Shown one piece after another: positions 32,864 to 44,174 of a stretch of DNA of 64,000 nt. The notes below the pieces were generated by a model, which saw only the letters and a program-made list of their open reading frames with translations, searched no databases and was not told where the DNA came from. How positions within the stretch are numbered: position 1 is the stretch's first letter; every line of letters begins with the position of its first letter. Origin of the DNA: Pycnopodia helianthoides (lineage: Eukaryota; Echinodermata; Asteroidea; Forcipulatida; Asteriidae); contig JASTWB010000080.1 in NCBI GenBank assembly GCA_032158295.1, positions 1 to 64,000 on the forward strand, in the 5' to 3' direction. The translations under genes were made by a program, and so were the position numbers.

Positions 32864-35321
32864 ATGCAAGAGTAGTTCGGGTGAGCCGTTCATTGGTAGG
32901 GTTATGGTTGCTGAAACCACCAAAATCCCGGCGGGATATGAGGCTGTTGTGCCTGGTACTATTGCGAGTACATGTAAGGCATTAGATCAGCCTGCAATGA
33001 TTGAGCCTGTGGAAGGTGGAGGTGAGTTGGCTCAGCGAGGTTTAGTTCTGGCAAGATCGCTAGTGATTGAGATTCTCCCATTACGTATCCTGAACCCCAG
33101 CGGTGCGATGCAAGTGATACAAGAGGGAACTACGGTCGGTACCATTGCAGCAGTTGAGTCAGTGATTCCATCTGGTCATGGTAGTGTTGGAGAGGTTAAA
33201 GTAAACCTCCCAGGGCACTTGTGTGACTTGTATGAGAGGAGCAAGGTGTACCTCAGTGAGGAATACCACTCTGAGGTGAAGGCTTGCTCAGTAGAATTCC
33301 AAGATGTATTTTCTTCTGGTGATCATGACATAGGGAGAACTAACGTGGTAGAACACCACATCGATACTGGTGAGGGGAAGCCTGTTAAAGAAAGACCAAG
33401 GCGCCATCCCCTTTGTAACCAGGAGGAGATAATGAGACAAGTTGAGGAACTTCAGCAGCGAGGGGTGATCGAGCCTTCCGATAGCCCCTGGGCTGCTAAT
33501 GTAGTCTTAGTCAGAAAGAAAGATGGGACAAAGCGATTCTGCATTGATTATCGTGGGCTTAATGCGGTCACAATTAAGGATGCGTATCCGGTCCCTCGGA
33601 TCGACGAGACGCTTGATGCGTTGTCAGGGGCTCAATGGTTTTCAACACTGGATTTAGCCTCAGGTTACTGGCAGGTAGCCCTGGACAAGGAGGCTAGTCA
33701 GAAGTCAACCTTTGTTGTCCGCAACGGTTTGTACCGGTGGAAATGCATGCCTTTCGGCCTCTGCAATGCCTCGGCTACATTCGAGAGGTTGATGGAGAGG
33801 GTGATGAGAGGTTTACAGTGGGACATCCTTCTGATATACCTCGATGATGTTATAGTGTTTGGCAGAACAGTGAGGGAGGAGATTGAGCGGCTGCGAGTCG
33901 TTCTCTCCCGGTTGAGGCAGGCTGGTTTGAAGTTGAAGCCGAGTAAGTGCTTCTTGTTTCAGAGGTCTGTTCACTATCTGGGGCATATTGTGTCAGCCAA
34001 AGGTGTGGCTACTGACCCCGAAAAGGTTCGGGCTGTTGCAGATTGGTCAATACCTAAATGTGTCAAGGAAGTGCGAAGCTTTTTAGGCCTCGCGTCCTAT
34101 TATCGGAAGTTTGTCAGGGGGTTTGCTGAGGTAGCCTCCCCGCTACATGCTTTGACTGAAAAGTCACGGGAGTTTATCTGGACGGATGCCTGTCAACAGG
34201 CATTCGATGAACTTAAGCACAGATTGCAAACAGCCCCAGTATTGGCGTACCCCGTTCTAGACAGTGACTATATCTTAGACACTGACGCCAGTGGGGATGG
34301 AATAGGCGCTGTACTATCCCAGATACATGAGGGTGAAGAAAAGGTTCTGGCCTATGCTAGTCGTAAACTCACCAGGCCCGAGAGGAACTATTGTGTTACT
34401 CGGCGGGAACTTTTGGCAGTTGTAGTATACCTCAAGCAGTTCAGGCAGTACTTGTACGGTCGCAAGGTGACTGTTAGAACTGACCACGCTGCTCTGAGGT
34501 GGTTACTTAACTTTAAGAGCCCTGAGGGTCAGCTAGCGAGGTGGATTGAAGCTATTTCGGAGTATGACATGACCATTCAGCATAGGCCTGGGCGTAAGCA
34601 TGGGAACGCTGATGCGTTGTCCAGAAAGGCCTGCAATCAATGTGGTAGGGGTGCAGACACCGAAGAGGTACCAAAACCATCTGAGGTTGTACTTAGTACG
34701 GAGGTGTCTATGCTACCTGGGATGAATGAGGTTCATGAGAAAGTTGTAGAGGACTCTGAACTTCCCGAGGCATTGGTAAGGGGCGTCCTTGCTGAGCCAC
34801 ATATGCCTATAGTAGAAGTCAGGGAAGCACAACTAAGTGACCCGGGTATCAATTGGATTGTAAAGGCAAAGGAGGAGTCGGGCAGTCGGCCTCTCTGGGA
34901 GACTGTGTCGGACACCTCAACGGTGCACAAAACTCTGTGGTCCTCATGGGACCAGATGGAAGTGCGAAACAATGTTTTACGTAGAAGGTGGGAGTCTGAT
35001 GATGGAGGGTCGATTAGGTGGCGTCTTGTACTGCCAGAGAAGTTAAGGGAGATTGTCCTCCAGGAATTACATGGTGGTCTGGCTAGCGGTCACTTGGGCG
35101 TTACAAAGACATTGGCCAAGCTCAAACTAAGATATTACTGGCCGGGTATGGTCGCTGATGTGAGGTCGTTCATCAGACGGTGCAATCTGTGTGGGAGAAG
35201 GAAGTCTCCGGCAAAAAGGCGTGTTCCCCCTTTGCAGCAATACAGGGTCGGCGAGCCGATGGAAAGAGTGGCTCTGGATTTGTTGGGGCCACTGCCACGA
35301 AGTGACAGTGGTATATGGTAG
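32850..35321 (+). pseudogene. pol: Gypsy element 2 Pol: RT, RNase H, integrase zinc domain and core start
   Basis: 823 codons. RT motifs CIDYRGLN and YLDDVIVF (about residues 230 and 329), RNase H LDTDASGDGIGA near 475, and the integrase HHCC domain (ELHGG...GHLG...CNLCGRRK) near 735-790 are intact. The first catalytic Asp (VALDLLGPLP) is just before a stop at 35319-35321. The stop arises from an indel in a duplicated GGTTATGGTAGTCGG-like stretch (35310-35345), after which the frame changes. Confidence 0.88.
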
Positions 35322-36390
35322 TCGGTGGGTTATGGTAGTCGGTGACTACTGCTCCAAATGGATGGAGGCGTACTCTTCCCAATGCGAGGGCGGAAACGGT
35401 GGCTGACAAATTTGTCAAAGAATTTGTGTGTCGATTTGGAGTTCCCTTGGAGCTTCATTCCGACCAGAGAACGAACTTCGAGTCGGCAGTTTTTTCTGAA
35501 ATGTGCAGAGTCCTTGGCATCTCGAAAACTCGGACCACGGCTTATAATCCTAAGTCCGATGGGATGGTCGAACGTTTTAACAAAACGTTGGTGAACATGG
35601 TGGCCATGATGATTGAGCCAAAACGACAGCAGAGTGACTGGGACGAGTGCCTACCGTACGCATCTTTTGCGTATAGATGCACTCCCCAGGAGTCAACCGG
35701 CGAGTCCCCCAACATGATGATGTTGGGGAGAGAAGTGAGGTTGCCTGTAGATTTGATGATAGAGTGCCCTATAGTGGAGGACACAGGGCATACTGATTTT
35801 GCAGAAGCTTTACGAAACAATTTGCAAGAGGCTCACACCCGAGCGAGGGAGTGCCTCAGGCAGAGTGCCAGACGGCAGAAGCGAAATTATGACCGTAAAG
35901 TTCATGGTAAGGGATTGAAGGAAGGCCACTTTGCCTGGCTGTTCAACAAACTGAGGAGAAAGGGTCGGTCCCCGAAGCTGCAGCTTCGTTGGGAAGGACC
36001 ATATTTGGTGGTCAAGCGACTGTCAGATGTGACGTATAGAGTCCAGTTGAAACCTGGCAGTAAGGCTTTTGTGGTCCACGGGGATAGGCTCAAGCCATAT
36101 GAGGGTAAAACCCTGAGCCTTGGACGTATCAGCCTAAGAGAATTGTTGAAAGTCCCATAGATGATGAACATGAGGTTGTTCAGGAAAAGGGGCAAAATGA
36201 TGAGGAAGTGAATGAGGGGCCAGATATGGGGCTAGAACCTACTGCAGGTTCTGAGGCTGGTCCAACTTATGTAGTCAGTGAGCAAGTTGGGGTAGGCAAC
36301 ACCGTGGTAGAGGTAGGCCTACATGACAGGGGGAAAACCTCTACGAGGTATCCAAAAAGGGAACGAAGGCTCCCTGTGAGGTATAGGTAG
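35322..36390 (+). pseudogene. pol: Gypsy element 2 integrase core and C-terminus, frameshifted
   Basis: The core is spread over three frames. A short frame covers VMVVGDYCSKW to about 35385. The frame to 36160 carries the second Asp (HSDQ, followed by R where G is usual) and the catalytic Glu (DGMVERFN), then the GPY/F-type C-terminal domain (WEGPYLVVKRLSDVTYRV). A third frame from about 36105 to 36390 is an acidic tail ending in a basic RERRLPVRYR. At least three indels therefore separate the parts. Confidence 0.85.
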
Positions 36391-36452
36391 TGAGGTTGAT
36401 GATGTTGGTAACTGATGGTTTGGTTTGTTTGTTTGTTTTCTTTAGCTGCAGG

Positions 36453-37224
36453 ATGGTTGTCGAGTGCTTCAAGTGCCAGGACACCTTCACGTCCAAACAA
36501 GGGTTGTGGCGCCACCTGAGAGTTGCCCATGGTCCGCCCAGGTTTCTGCATTGTAAGAGATGCAGCTACAAAGAGAAGAGGCGCGACAACTTCGGAAGAC
36601 ACTACAAGACGTGCCACCCTGAGCGTCTGGCAGAGTGTGCCACCATCCAGGCAAGGCTAGAGGAAGAACCTCACAGAGGTTCACCTGTTTTGGAGGGGCA
36701 GAAGGATCATACCGGTGACATGACCCTACCCATCTCAATTGACCGGTCAGCTCTGGTAGGCCGACTAGCTCGTGACCCATCCAAGCGGTCGTCGGCCCCA
36801 GCAACAGTCAGCAAGCCACCCACAACCCCGAAGGCTCCAGCCGAAAACAACCAGGCACCACGAAGCCCCACGGTCATCAGTCTCTCTCCAACTCCCATAT
36901 CACCTCTGCGGGCCCAAAGGTCTCCTTCAATCCGTTTGACTGGGAAGCCTCGTGCTATGTTGGCGCTGATGGGACGGGAACCCACAACCCCAGACGGTTC
37001 TCCTCCTGAGACCTCCTCAGAGTCATCCCGGAGCACAGCTCGGCACTGTTGGCGGCGAGGAAGCAGTCGACCCTGCCGTGCCAGCTAGGCGAACACGATT
37101 TGCTAGAGTGGAAGAGGTAGTGTGCAGAAAGACATACTTGGATGAGAGACTCGTGGACCTCGAGAACACCAACCGCGTGTACTTGAAGCCAGTGGATCCA
37201 TCGCAATTTACCCTGGACGCCTGA
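36453..37224 (+). pseudogene. Gypsy element 2 accessory ORF with two zinc fingers
   Basis: ATG at 36453 lies directly after a strong 3' splice site (T-rich tract then CTTTAGCTGCAG, ending 36451). The N-terminus has two zinc fingers, CFKCQ...RHLRVAH and CKRCSYKEKRRDNFGRH with the second His in KTCH. A long S/P-rich region follows to 37088. The sense then moves one frame and continues through RKTYLDERLVDLEN to TGA at 37222-37224. The position, and the acceptor, suggest expression from a spliced subgenomic RNA, as for env-like ORFs, but there is no signal peptide or membrane segment. Element 1 has fingers in the same relative position fused to Pol. Function unknown. Confidence 0.7.
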
Positions 37225-37973
37225 GGAAACCAGCCATCCCGAGATATAACTTATTACTTTAATCATCTTCTGCCTTGCCAATTATGCCACTGAATCAGTG
37301 CAGTATTCCCTTAAAATTTATATTTTGATTGTTGTTAAATTCAAAAATATCACTGTGTTGCGGCCGTTAACTTTTGTGAAACTCCAGAGTTTTGTACTTT
37401 TATATTTTTGTATTTCTAAAGTTTGGAAAGGATTTGTTGAGGTTGGTATTTCGTTGTGTTTCTATAAAGAGAAAGTCTAAGGCACTTATTTGTATAAAAA
37501 TGTGATTGATGTACCTCCTATGAATCTGGTTGATTTGAACATTGTGCAGAATTACAGGTAATCTAATTCCCAGTACGATTAAGTTGTGAAATTTCCATTG
37601 TGTAAACCAAACAGTGACCTCATTGGAAGTGAGGGTTGCTGTTTATTTTGTATGACTTTTGTATGAAGGTTAGGTAAACCTCACCACCGTGAGGATGACT
37701 CTTATTGGTTAAATTGTAGAACAATAGTTCTGAGGTTGTAGTAAGCCTCACATAATTTCCTTGTATACACGAGAAGGCTTGGATATGTGGTGACCATTAC
37801 ATGTGTTGATGATGTATAAAGAGTAGGTGTGAGGTGTAGTAAACCTCACATGTTTTCTATTGTATAAAAGGGTTTTTATTGTTTAAGTTGTGGTTTATTA
37901 TTATTCCTGTTCCTGAGGTTTGTTTGTTTTTAAGCTGTTTGGACCGGGACGGTCCAAGCTTAGCTGGGGCCTT
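37225..37973 (+). other. 3' untranslated region of gypsy element 2
   Basis: AT-rich, with several GTGAGG/AACCTCAC words (37660-37850), and no ORF of note. A purine-rich AGCTGGGGCC just before the 3' LTR is a weak polypurine-tract candidate. Confidence 0.6.
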
Positions 37974-38854
37974 TGTGACGGAACAGGGTGTAAGTTTAAT
38001 GTAGTTGGTGGACTGTGGCCAGTCTACTGCGCCTTTCTGCGTCGCGTGGGGTCTGCGCGTTGTGTATAAAACAGGCAGCGCTGGCGGCGTGCTCTCTCTC
38101 TCTGCGGCCCGCTGGTGAATGGAGATAGTACACGGTAGAGCGAGGTAACTAATAAGTTTGTTTACCGGGAGTTTGGGAACGGGAGCGTGTGTTGTGTGTC
38201 CTTACGTTGGGACCGCTAATACTGAGGTCGTGTGAGGGTGAATAACCGTATCTCGGGTAGAGAAAACGGCTGTGTGTAGCCCGGGGAATTCACTACTTGT
38301 ATGCTTGCGGGTTCGGTGAGGCACACTGATTATCGCTGGAAGGTTTCTGGGGGAATTCCCTCCTGCTTAGCTCTTGGGGGTAAGAAGTTACGCCGTTGTG
38401 AGGTTAGCCTATCATTTGGGCAGAGTTGTGTAACTTGTGTATTTATTGAGGTTCAGTGCATTTATTCATTGCATTGTCTATGGGCCTGATATTATTAGAA
38501 GGCGAGGTTATTGTGTTGTAATTATAAACCTGTGAATTACCGAATGATTATTGTACTTGAAATAAACCATTTAAATGTGCCTTTGGAAACTATGAATCCT
38601 CGTGAGGTTATTGAGGCTTCCTATTCATTGCTCTAACTTTGAGGTTGATCTAGCTCTAGGTGGTGGTATATCTCCACCCAACGAACCGCCCTTAGGCTTT
38701 AGCCGCCGTTCGTAATAAATTCCCCCCTTGTGTTTGGGTAGCCGCTCACCTGAGCACAAGGCTTATAAATATATTTTGGGTTGGATAATTAATCCGGGTG
38801 GTGTCCCCGTCAGATAAGACCAGACTCTTTGACCCCACCCCCGGTCACGCCACA
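37974..38854 (+). repeat. 3' LTR of gypsy element 2
   Basis: Same length as the 5' LTR (881 bp), with about nine substitutions, for example at AGTTTGGGAAC and CACTACTTG. Confidence 0.9.
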
Positions 38855-39024
38855 ATACAGTAACTATAAAACTATCTGTTTGTTGTTGTTTTAGGTTGTA
38901 ATTTATTTATTTATTTTTTATTTTTTTGTATAGAATTCGGGCATAGTAAGGATAACATTAACCACATATGATTGATAAATTCTAATTGGATATATTCCAA
39001 TTGATATTAATTGTTATAACACTC

Positions 39025-39248
39025 CTGGTTCTTTTCCAAATACAGTTGAGATTACCACATGACCATGGCCATTACTCTTGGAGTCATAAACCATTCAGGA
39101 TACCATTACGATTGCTCTCGATCCAACCCTTTTAGAAACCATTGAAGTTACTCCTCAAAATACCACTCGTGATACCATTTGGTTACTTCCAATAAGTTAC
39201 CATTCAGGATACATTAGTGCCATTTAAATTACCGTTCAGGATACTTTA
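39025..39248. repeat. ACCATT-rich array, left of MITE
   Basis: CCATTCAGGATACCATTA, ACCACTCGTGATACCATT and similar words at about 20-bp spacing; it resumes after the MITE at 39650-39765, where it ends in ATTCACCGCTGT. Confidence 0.6.
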
Positions 39249-39637
39249 TTAAAGACACAGGACACTATTGGTAATTGTCAAAGACCAGTCTTCTCACTTG
39301 ATGTATCTCAACATATGCATAAAATAACAAACCTGAGAAGATTTGAGCTCAATCGGTCGTCTAAGTTGCGAGATAATAATGAAATAAAAAACACCCTTGT
39401 CACACTAAGTTGTGTGCGTTCAGATGCTTGATTTCGAGACCTCAAATTCTAAATCTGAGGTCTCAAAATCAATTTTGTGGAAAATTACTTCTTTCTCGAA
39501 AACTACTCCACTTCAGAGGGAGCCGTTTCTCACAATGTTTTATACTACCAACCTCTCCCCATTACTGATCGTTACCAAGCAAGCTTTTATGCTTATAAAT
39601 ATTTTGAGTAATTACCAATACTGTCCACTGCCTTTAA
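39249..39637. mobile_element. Complete TTAA-flanked MITE, 389 bp
   Basis: Bounded by TTAA at both ends. Terminal inverted repeats pair GACACTATTGGTAATT on the left with GACAGTATTGGTAATT read inward from the right. Much of the interior folds back on itself (GATTTCGAGACCTCAA with TGAGGTCTCAAAATC). TTAA duplication points to a piggyBac- or Kolobok-type transposase supplied in trans. A truncated copy is nested at 12940-13262. Confidence 0.8.
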
Positions 39638-39649
39638 GAGTGCTATTTT

Positions 39650-39765
39650 AATTACCATTCATGATACCATTATGAGTTTTTGCACTTTCAAATACCATTC
39701 AGGTTCCATTCGGATTACTCTTCCAGGGTACCATTTAGTTTGCTCTTCCAAATACCATTCACCGC
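39650..39765. repeat. ACCATT-rich array, right of MITE
   Basis: Contains ACCATTCAGGTTCCATTCGG and TTCCAAATACCATTCACC, closely like the 36-bp units at 46.4 kb, and terminates in CACCGCTGT, the complement of ACAGCGGTG at 46356. Confidence 0.65.
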
Positions 39766-40678
39766 TGTTTGCTGAGCAACATGCTGCCTGTGTGCGTGCG
39801 TAATTTTTCTGCTTTGTATAGCGCCCTCTTGTGGCTTTGTTTCGCAAGGTAAACAAAGGCTTGTTTTCTCGGCAAATCGCGTCCCCCAACCTTCGGGGAT
39901 CATCTCGAATGTGAGCGTTCCAGACAGTCCAACCGTCATACGTTTAAACATCACATGTCATCTCCAGGCATGGTTCTACATGTGGTAATGCAATTGGGTG
40001 AATTCGTCGAGATCTGATGTGTGAAAAACGGTTTTCAAAGTGCATCAGAATTTCATGTATTCTTCGAAATTTCACCAATTAACAGAGGTAAATATTGGTC
40101 CATTTTGTGGGTGTTTTTGTAGGCATGTCATGAAATTTCTTGATGAAAAAATGAGAACAAGATGGTAGACAAACTCATGAAGAACAAATACATAGTAGTT
40201 ATACGTGAGCAAACACAAGTGGAGGCGAGTGAGAGGCTTTTCAAAAACGGTGCATTGTTGGATTTTCGCTATTTGAAATAAGCTTTTACGTGTTTTGTGT
40301 CAGACGTATGCACCTGCTAGTGGTATAGATGTATTACTACCGGTACTACTACTTCATTATAAACTCATTCATGTAGTTTGTAGGCCTGATAATATAATTA
40401 ATATGTTTCGTTTAAAAATAATTCAATATCATCTTTGATTTGAATCAAAAGGTTCTGAACAACCAAATAACCCAGTCCTTTCATTTCAAGCTATAAATAT
40501 CTGCACTTATTAGCGCTAAAGTCTTGGTCAAGCAAAGACAAAGCATAAAACTGTGTTCAAATAATTATTGTGAAATTTGGGATGAGACCAAAGAGGTACA
40601 ATTATTGCAGCGTAGTACTACATGAATTTGTCTGATCTAATAATATTACATGTAATGTAGGCCAATATTTATTCTCAC
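39766..40678. other. No recognisable gene
   Basis: Spacer between the ACCATT array and the RAG1-N-like gene. It may hold the last exon(s) and terminus of that transposon; a possible exon at 40602-40679 reads on from the donor but is not convincing. Confidence 0.45.
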
Positions 40679-42284
40679 CATGTTTAGGACTCTGACGTGG
40701 AACTGGAAGGTTGTAACCTGCGTTTGCGGGTCTGGACTGGGGACGGAGGCTTGATATTGATGGGCAGATGCATAAATGATGCTCTCTCATGACGCATAGC
40801 AGCTTGTACAGGTCAGGATGTTGTTACGATGTATTTTTTGCGCCATTGAACCTCCTGTTGTAAGTATTGAAAACAGCGTGCATGGACTCGCCACCCTGTT
40901 CCCCAAGCAGTCCCAAGTCCATGATTTGTCCTACCGATGAAATCGATTACATGGTCTTCCAACATGTGCATTTTTGGAGGGACAGTCTTGGTGGGGAATG
41001 TGAGGCGGAAGTACTCCATGAATCGTTGGATTTTGTTGTCTAATTAGTGTATAACAAAAATTGAAAATAGGCGACTTAAAATTTCCATTTCCAAAAATTC
41101 ATCTTTTTGAGTGTAAAAATCATTAATAAAATAATAATTAATGGAAACATGTGTTATAAATGAGAAACTTACCAAGTTCGGTTATGTCATTGGCTTTGAA
41201 GTGTTTGACTTTGTTGAACAAGTTGTGGCATTGTGAAAACAACTTGAACACTGTCGAAAACTTATGCACAATAGTACTTGCCTCTGGCAATTTGGCTGGA
41301 CACAATTTTGCTACTTCGATTACCACTGACTGGGTGATTTTGTCAATATTGATTTCCTGAGTGAAAAATTTGAAAATAGAGTTATACATTTAGTCTTTGT
41401 CACATTTCTTTAAATATGTTAAATAATGTAACATTCAATTAAATTGTAAAGACTACCATGTGTAAAGATAATAACCTTTAGGCATTTGTGGACGTGATTC
41501 CCTACAAAAGTATTGGAGTAGTAGGCCTGACGTCATACTTTAATCTCTTGTAGGGTTTGCTCAAGCCGCTTAAGTAGGGGGTTGTGGTGGTCGTGGAGCT
41601 GATTCACCTTGGTGTTAGCAACCACTTCCTGTAGTAACAAGATAAAGTCAGACATTTCTGGTAAGAAAAGATACATGTACTTGTCCATGTCCATGTCCAT
41701 GTAAATGTACATACTCATCATGCTACAATAAAACAAATATTACAAAATGTAACGGTGGATGAGAAAATGTTGTTATAACAAATCTTGCCTGTCTACTTAG
41801 CTCCTTGGTAAGAGAGTCCATCTGGGTAGTGACATCAGACACGACTTCTGATGCATCGATGTTTTCATTCAGGAGAGCTATCATTGCAAGCTGCTCCTGA
41901 AGGTCTTTCATCTGCGTTCTGATGTCACCTATTCTGATCTTGGCAGCATGGACTTCTGAGAGCTTCGAAATATGGAGGGGAAAGGGGCCTTCTCCTAACT
42001 TCGCAGCATCACCGTTGGAGCCTGCGATGTCTACAGCGATGTCTTCCCCGAGAACTTGACACTCCCCCGCGAACAGGGTGTAGAGTTTGAACCAGATGCC
42101 CAAACTAATATGAAGGGTAGGTGGGCATACCTGTCATACGAAGCAATGTAAAGTTTCATGCAAAATATCAAATGAAACATGTCAAAATGATTACATCAAT
42201 CATAGATTATTTATTGAGCTATGTTAATGCAAATCTGTAAAAAATAATTAGTAATTATATTAAATATACAATATGAATACTTGC

Positions 42285-42483
42285 ATTATTGACAGGGATT
42301 GCGAAGAAGGGCTTATCAACAACATTGTTGAAGAGCTTGGCCTTCTTGATGAGTCCTCCAGCAGCAAGGAATTTCTCATGGTCGCTCGAAGGGTCCGGAG
42401 GGTTCTTGATGTGCAGGTGCGTGTTGATTTCTTAATGACCGTCTCGTCGCTCCTTATGTCGCACCAGATGCAGGGATGGCGGC
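42285..42483 (-). other. CxxC exon flanked by a GC-AG intron
   Basis: Acceptor TTGTCTTCACAG ends at 42484. The exon reads GRHPCIWC and, after a one-frame change near 42430, KKAKLFNNVVDKPFFAIPVN. Its donor is GCAAGT (42284-42279), a GC donor, and joining it to the acceptor at 42131 keeps the frame into VCPPTLHISLG. Confidence 0.55.
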
Positions 42484-44174
42484 CTGTGAAGACAAATACA
42501 AGTCCAAGATGTTTTTGTTATAGCAGTGGTGAGTATTATTTTTCCTGAAAATCTTGTTATTTAACAGTAAATATTCACTGAACTCAAAGAGAACCAATAC
42601 AACTTACCACTTGCACCAGATATGCCCATCATTCTCGACAAGAACTCATAAATCACCAAAAAGGTATACAATGACTTTCTTTCCCCTGTGCAGTAAATAC
42701 AAAAATATAATAACCCAGGATAGTTTAAAGTACTTGAACTATTAATAAATGTCTCTTAGTAAAAAAAAACAGTGAATTTTTGAAAGCAAAATGTTAATCT
42801 TTTACCTCAAGGTCATCCTTGATATTGATTCTATTTCGGTTTTATATCGATCAAGAGCCATATGTAGGTTTAATACTGTGTCTGTTGATTCAAAAGCACA
42901 CAAGACGATGGTGTTATCCTTGGAGTTGGGCCGCTTGGTGTTGGCAATTTCAAGCATAAACTTAAATGATCCTCCACCCATGTCTCCACCAAGCTTTAGC
43001 CATACTTCATCTTGGGGCTGACCCAGATGCCAGTGCACCTTTCCAGACCTGCAGGATATGAAATGTTGAATTGTTGATTATACAAATGTTTGAATTTATA
43101 CTTATAGGGCAGATTCTCAGGAATAACAAGTATATCTTGGAAGGATTAGCATTATTTTCATCTTACAACCAAATTAGCCTTTATAATATACCTCACCTAA
43201 TTTGTTTCTGTGTCAACAGTATACTTTAACTTTTTAATAAATGTCTCTACAGTTAAGTGTATTATGAAAAAGTCTCCTTTCTTACTATCTTCTTTATTTT
43301 TCATCTTAAAGCACATAGAGACTTCTCTGTGAATGTGATGCGCTATACAAGAATGATTCATTATTATTATTATTAATTTAATCAGTACTGTACATGTACC
43401 TGTCATATTCCTCCAGCAGATCAAGAATGTATGATTGGAGGTCGGCTATGTAGACACAAGATGCTGGTTTAGTGACAAGTCCAGTTTGCTCAGTACAAAG
43501 AAAAGGTAGTCTGTCCCCCTCCAGCAAAGCTTGCCCAATCGATGTTTTGCCAAGCTTCCTGCTTGCCTGTTCACTTACCATAATTATGTTATACTGGCGT
43601 AGCTACCTAAACGGTTCAACAAAAATGGATCCATTATTAATTCATCAATAAATTAAAATGTCCATGAAACAAGTCAAATTGTAAGCTGAAATGGGAGGGC
43701 CTTTTCTTCCGTTATTCATAATCACACAACCCCTTGTTATGTTTTGTTTTGCTTTTTATGTGGGTTTGTTTAAAAAAATATCTTACAACTTTAGCTCTCG
43801 TAGTCCAGCCCAAGATAATCCCAAGTCTGCTTTGAGTGCAAGCTCATTTAATGCTAGTATATGTGTTTTCATCTGCAGCTTTTCCACCAGATCTTGCAGC
43901 GACTTCCGTGAGGCAGACTTGATGAGATGTCCAAGATGAACATCAGAATGTCCAGCACTGATGTCGGACATGTGCTCCTTGAAGTATTTCGTAGGCTGCT
44001 GAATGGTTCGCTTATTGACTTCAGTGCTGGGCTTGTGGGCAGTGGGGACATGCTGAACACACATGGTCTAATAGTGCAGAAAATGAAAAGGTAAGGTATG
44101 CATTTTTATTTGTAAAAAACAGTTTTCAAGGGGCACATCATGAAACAAACATAATTAGTTTAATTAGATACAGA

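Larger units (their letters stand above)
30255..38854 (+). mobile_element. Ty3/gypsy LTR retrotransposon 2, recently inserted but defective
   Basis: 8.6-kb plus-strand element with 881-bp LTRs (TG...CA) that differ at about nine positions, and a 4-bp ATAC duplication. Gag lacks its central capsid region, PR and Pol are separated by a frameshift, and the integrase is split by at least two frameshifts. A separate zinc-finger ORF sits between pol and the 3' LTR. Young LTRs with gross coding damage suggest it was copied in trans, or damaged very recently. Confidence 0.92.
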
